Source of the DNA: Chryseolinea sp.
GTDB lineage: Bacteria > Bacteroidota > Bacteroidia > Cytophagales > Cyclobacteriaceae
NCBI GenBank assembly: GCA_025923195.1
Contig: JAICGJ010000043.1
Coordinates: 1-35,866, forward strand
Reading direction: 5' to 3'
Length of the DNA stretch: 35,866 bases
A program made the translations under genes and the position numbers. This document shows, piece by piece, positions 34,263-35,866 of the stretch (its first letter is position 1; each line of letters starts with the position of its first letter). The notes under the pieces are model-generated. The model did not search any database. It was given only the letters and a program-made list of their open reading frames with translations, and had not been told where the DNA came from.

Positions 34263-35609
34263 ATGAAAAGAAGTATGAAAAATTCAATTATGGCCAGCAG
34301 TGTTCTACTGTTGCTGTTAACTGCGAATGCGGCTTTCTCACAATGTAAAGAAGTAGTCTGGCCGACCGACGGTGCTCAGAAAGCTAAGGCGGAGGAAAGC
34401 AAAGTTCTTTATGAGGATGCTAAGAATAACAAGCAGTATAAGCAAGCCCTCGCTCCTATGAACTGGCTGTTGACTAATGTGCCCAACTTTCATTCGAGCT
34501 TGTACATTCATGCTGCTGACATCTATGATGAACTTGCGTCTTCAGAGAAAGATCCTGCCCGCAAGAAAGTGTACGTCGATTCTTTGATGATTGTGTACGA
34601 CTTGAGAATGAAAAACTGCGGCGATGATCCCGTAGTTCTTAACCGTAAAGCTTTATCATTTCTTAAATTTAATATCAATACTCAGCCTGAAGAAGCATTA
34701 AAAATTCTCGACGAAACATTCAAGCGCAATGGAAATAATGTCATGGACGGTACGCTCGTTCCATACTTTCAGACCGTCCGTTTAAATGCACTAAAGTTTA
34801 AGAATATCTCCGATGCGCAGATTCTTGAGCGATATGATAAACTGAATGAAATCATCGATAGCAAGATTCAAAAGGCTCAGAGTGAGGGGAAACCTGTCGA
34901 CAAATACAAAAAGTACAAGGATGATATCGATGCCATCCTCATCACAATGGTGAAGGTAGATTGCGACTTCGTAAGAACGAACCTCGCGCCGAAGTTTAAG
35001 CAGAATCCAAATGATATTGCGCTTGCCAAGAAAATATTCTCCTTCATGCTTCAGGGGAAATGTACTGATGATCCGCTGTGGCTGCAAGCTGCTGAGACTG
35101 TCCACAAGGATCCGAGCGGAACGAAAGATTGTGGCCTAGCTAAGAATCTTGGAATCATCTACCTATCGAAAGACGAAACCGATAAAGCAGAAACTTACTT
35201 TAAAGAAGCACAAGGTATTTGTACAGATGCAAAAGATAAAGCTGAAGTTATGCTTTATATGGGCTCCGTGGCTGCCAAGAAAGGAAATAAATCCGGCGCA
35301 CGCGAACTTTACCGGCAAGCGGCAAACACTAACTCGGAAATAGCGAAAGAGGCTTATGAAAAAATTGGTGACCTTTATTGGAACAGTAGAGGGGAATGTG
35401 AGAAAAAAGTTAATCAGGCAGACGATCGCTTAATATTTCTTTTAGCTGCCGATTATTATCAGCGCGCGGGTAATGGCAAGAAGGTAGCCATGGCAAAAGA
35501 AGCGTTCCCTTCAAAGGAAGAAATCTTCCTTGTAAACTATCAACCCGGCGACAGCAAGAAGGTAGAGTGTTGGATAAATGAAACGACTACTATCAGAACG
35601 CGAGACTAA
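34263..35609 (+). CDS. exported TPR-repeat protein
   Basis: Periplasmic protein of 448 residues with a signal peptide (to about 26, NAAFSQ) and mostly helical content. TPR-type repeats are visible at about 46-90 (YKQALAPMNWLLTNVPN), 130-150 (QPEEALKILDETFKRN) and 298-375 (NLGIIYLSKDETDKAETYFK, GSVAAKKGNKSGARELYRQA, AYEKIGDLYW). Several cysteines (KNCGD, KVDCDF, GKCTDD, TKDCGL, GICTD, GECEKK) may pair. It probably scaffolds an envelope complex. It starts 2 bases after the outer-membrane protein stop and is followed by a strong hairpin just before lptC. Confidence 0.87.
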   Translation: MKRSMKNSIMASSVLLLLLTANAAFSQCKEVVWPTDGAQKAKAEESKVLYEDAKNNKQYKQALAPMNWLLTNVPNFHSSLYIHAADIYDELASSEKDPARKKVYVDSLMIVYDLRMKNCGDDPVVLNRKALSFLKFNINTQPEEALKILDETFKRNGNNVMDGTLVPYFQTVRLNALKFKNISDAQILERYDKLNEIIDSKIQKAQSEGKPVDKYKKYKDDIDAILITMVKVDCDFVRTNLAPKFKQNPNDIALAKKIFSFMLQGKCTDDPLWLQAAETVHKDPSGTKDCGLAKNLGIIYLSKDETDKAETYFKEAQGICTDAKDKAEVMLYMGSVAAKKGNKSGARELYRQAANTNSEIAKEAYEKIGDLYWNSRGECEKKVNQADDRLIFLLAADYYQRAGNGKKVAMAKEAFPSKEEIFLVNYQPGDSKKVECWINETTTIRTRD

Positions 35610-35624
35610 CATCACCCAAATCTT

Positions 35625-35661
35625 GAAAAAGGCCATAGGACTTCTATGGCCTTTTTCATTT
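35625..35661 (+). terminator. strong terminator-like hairpin between the TPR gene and lptC
   Basis: GAAAAAGGCCATAG (35625-35638) and CTATGGCCTTTTTC (35644-35657) are perfect 14-bp arms with a 5-base loop, followed by ATTTT. It lies 15 bases after the TPR stop and only 7 bases before the lptC ATG. Confidence 0.85.
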
Positions 35662-35664
35662 TCT

Positions 35665-35866
35665 ATGAGACTAATATTTATTTTCACGTTCGTTTTCTTC
35701 GGCTGTACGAAGACCGACTTCAAAGAACCATTGGAGTACACCGGACCAGTACGGGAAGTAGAAGATCTTGAACTTTACAATAGCGAAAATGACCGTATTA
35801 AATCAAAAGTAGTTGCCGACGTTGTTTATGAATTCGCTAACGGTGATCAAGAATTTCCCAAAGGCA
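35665..35866 (+). CDS. lptC: LPS export protein LptC, 5' part (cut by window end)
   Basis: Periplasmic/inner-membrane component that passes lipopolysaccharide from the LptBFG transporter to LptA. Only 67 codons are in the window. They give a lipobox signal (MRLIFIFTFVFFGC, Cys14) followed by EYTGPVREVEDLELYNSENDR and FANGDQEFPKG, the first beta-jelly-roll strands of Bacteroidota LptC. Here it is a lipoprotein rather than a membrane-anchored form. The start ATG comes right after a strong hairpin, so read-through or an internal promoter must supply its mRNA. The frame is open at the window end. Confidence 0.8.
   Translation, partial: MRLIFIFTFVFFGCTKTDFKEPLEYTGPVREVEDLELYNSENDRIKSKVVADVVYEFANGDQEFPKG

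Noticed and set aside
1-35866. CRISPR arrays, insertion sequences, prophage, tRNA or rRNA genes
   Set aside because: None seen: no regularly spaced long repeats, transposase motifs, phage genes or cloverleaf sequences.

Overview
The window is chromosomal DNA of a Bacteroidota bacterium, most likely of the class Cytophagia (order Cytophagales); the genus cannot be read from the sequence. The signs are TAnnTTTG-type promoters, few Shine-Dalgarno sequences, a GH26 enzyme with a type IX secretion (T9SS) C-terminal sorting domain, a TonB-dependent receptor of the outer-membrane beta-barrel family, NhaD antiporters, and the Bacteroidota-style cluster coaX / outer-membrane protein / TPR protein / lptC. 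No phage, insertion sequence, CRISPR array, rRNA or tRNA was seen.

Region 1 (1-9100) is housekeeping: trmD-rplS, class I aldolase (fbaB), accD, then on the other strand hemE, rpmA and rplU, then nrdB-nrdA. The rplS and rplU leaders share an identical 24-base promoter/leader box. A tight row of three DnaA-box-like 9-mers lies at the nrdB promoter.

Region 2 (9100-16900) is accessory: a secreted GH26 mannanase-like enzyme, an unknown exported protein, a TonB-dependent receptor, a DUF2927-like lipoprotein, a decayed small gene, two small membrane proteins and a Crp/Fnr regulator. The regulator sits next to a near-perfect FNR-type palindrome.

Region 3 (17034-23324) is a compact sugar locus. One minus-strand operon reads GH9 glycosidase, polysaccharide deacetylase, ROK kinase, MFS permease, SIS-domain isomerase, with a divergent DeoR regulator. 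The most striking signal of the window is here. GH9 ends on the heptamer A AAA AAG followed at once by TAG, with GGGAGG 10 nt upstream, and the deacetylase lies open in the -1 frame without an ordinary start codon. This has the layout of the E. coli dnaX programmed -1 frameshift and would give an 831-residue GH9-deacetylase fusion. A recent indel in the A-run is the main alternative.

Region 4 (23562-31668) holds a PAS sensor kinase, a small membrane protein, aspartate kinase, two tandem NhaD Na+/H+ antiporters, and a Glu/Leu/Phe/Val-dehydrogenase homologue that lacks the expected catalytic lysine. Region 5 (31669-35866) holds coaX, an outer-membrane protein, a TPR protein and the 5' part of lptC, which the window edge cuts.

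A second unexpected theme is intergenic. The 3' ends of accD, hemE, the SIS gene and the sensor kinase gene each carry short tracts of 7-bp units. The unit differs between sites, but the period is mostly seven.
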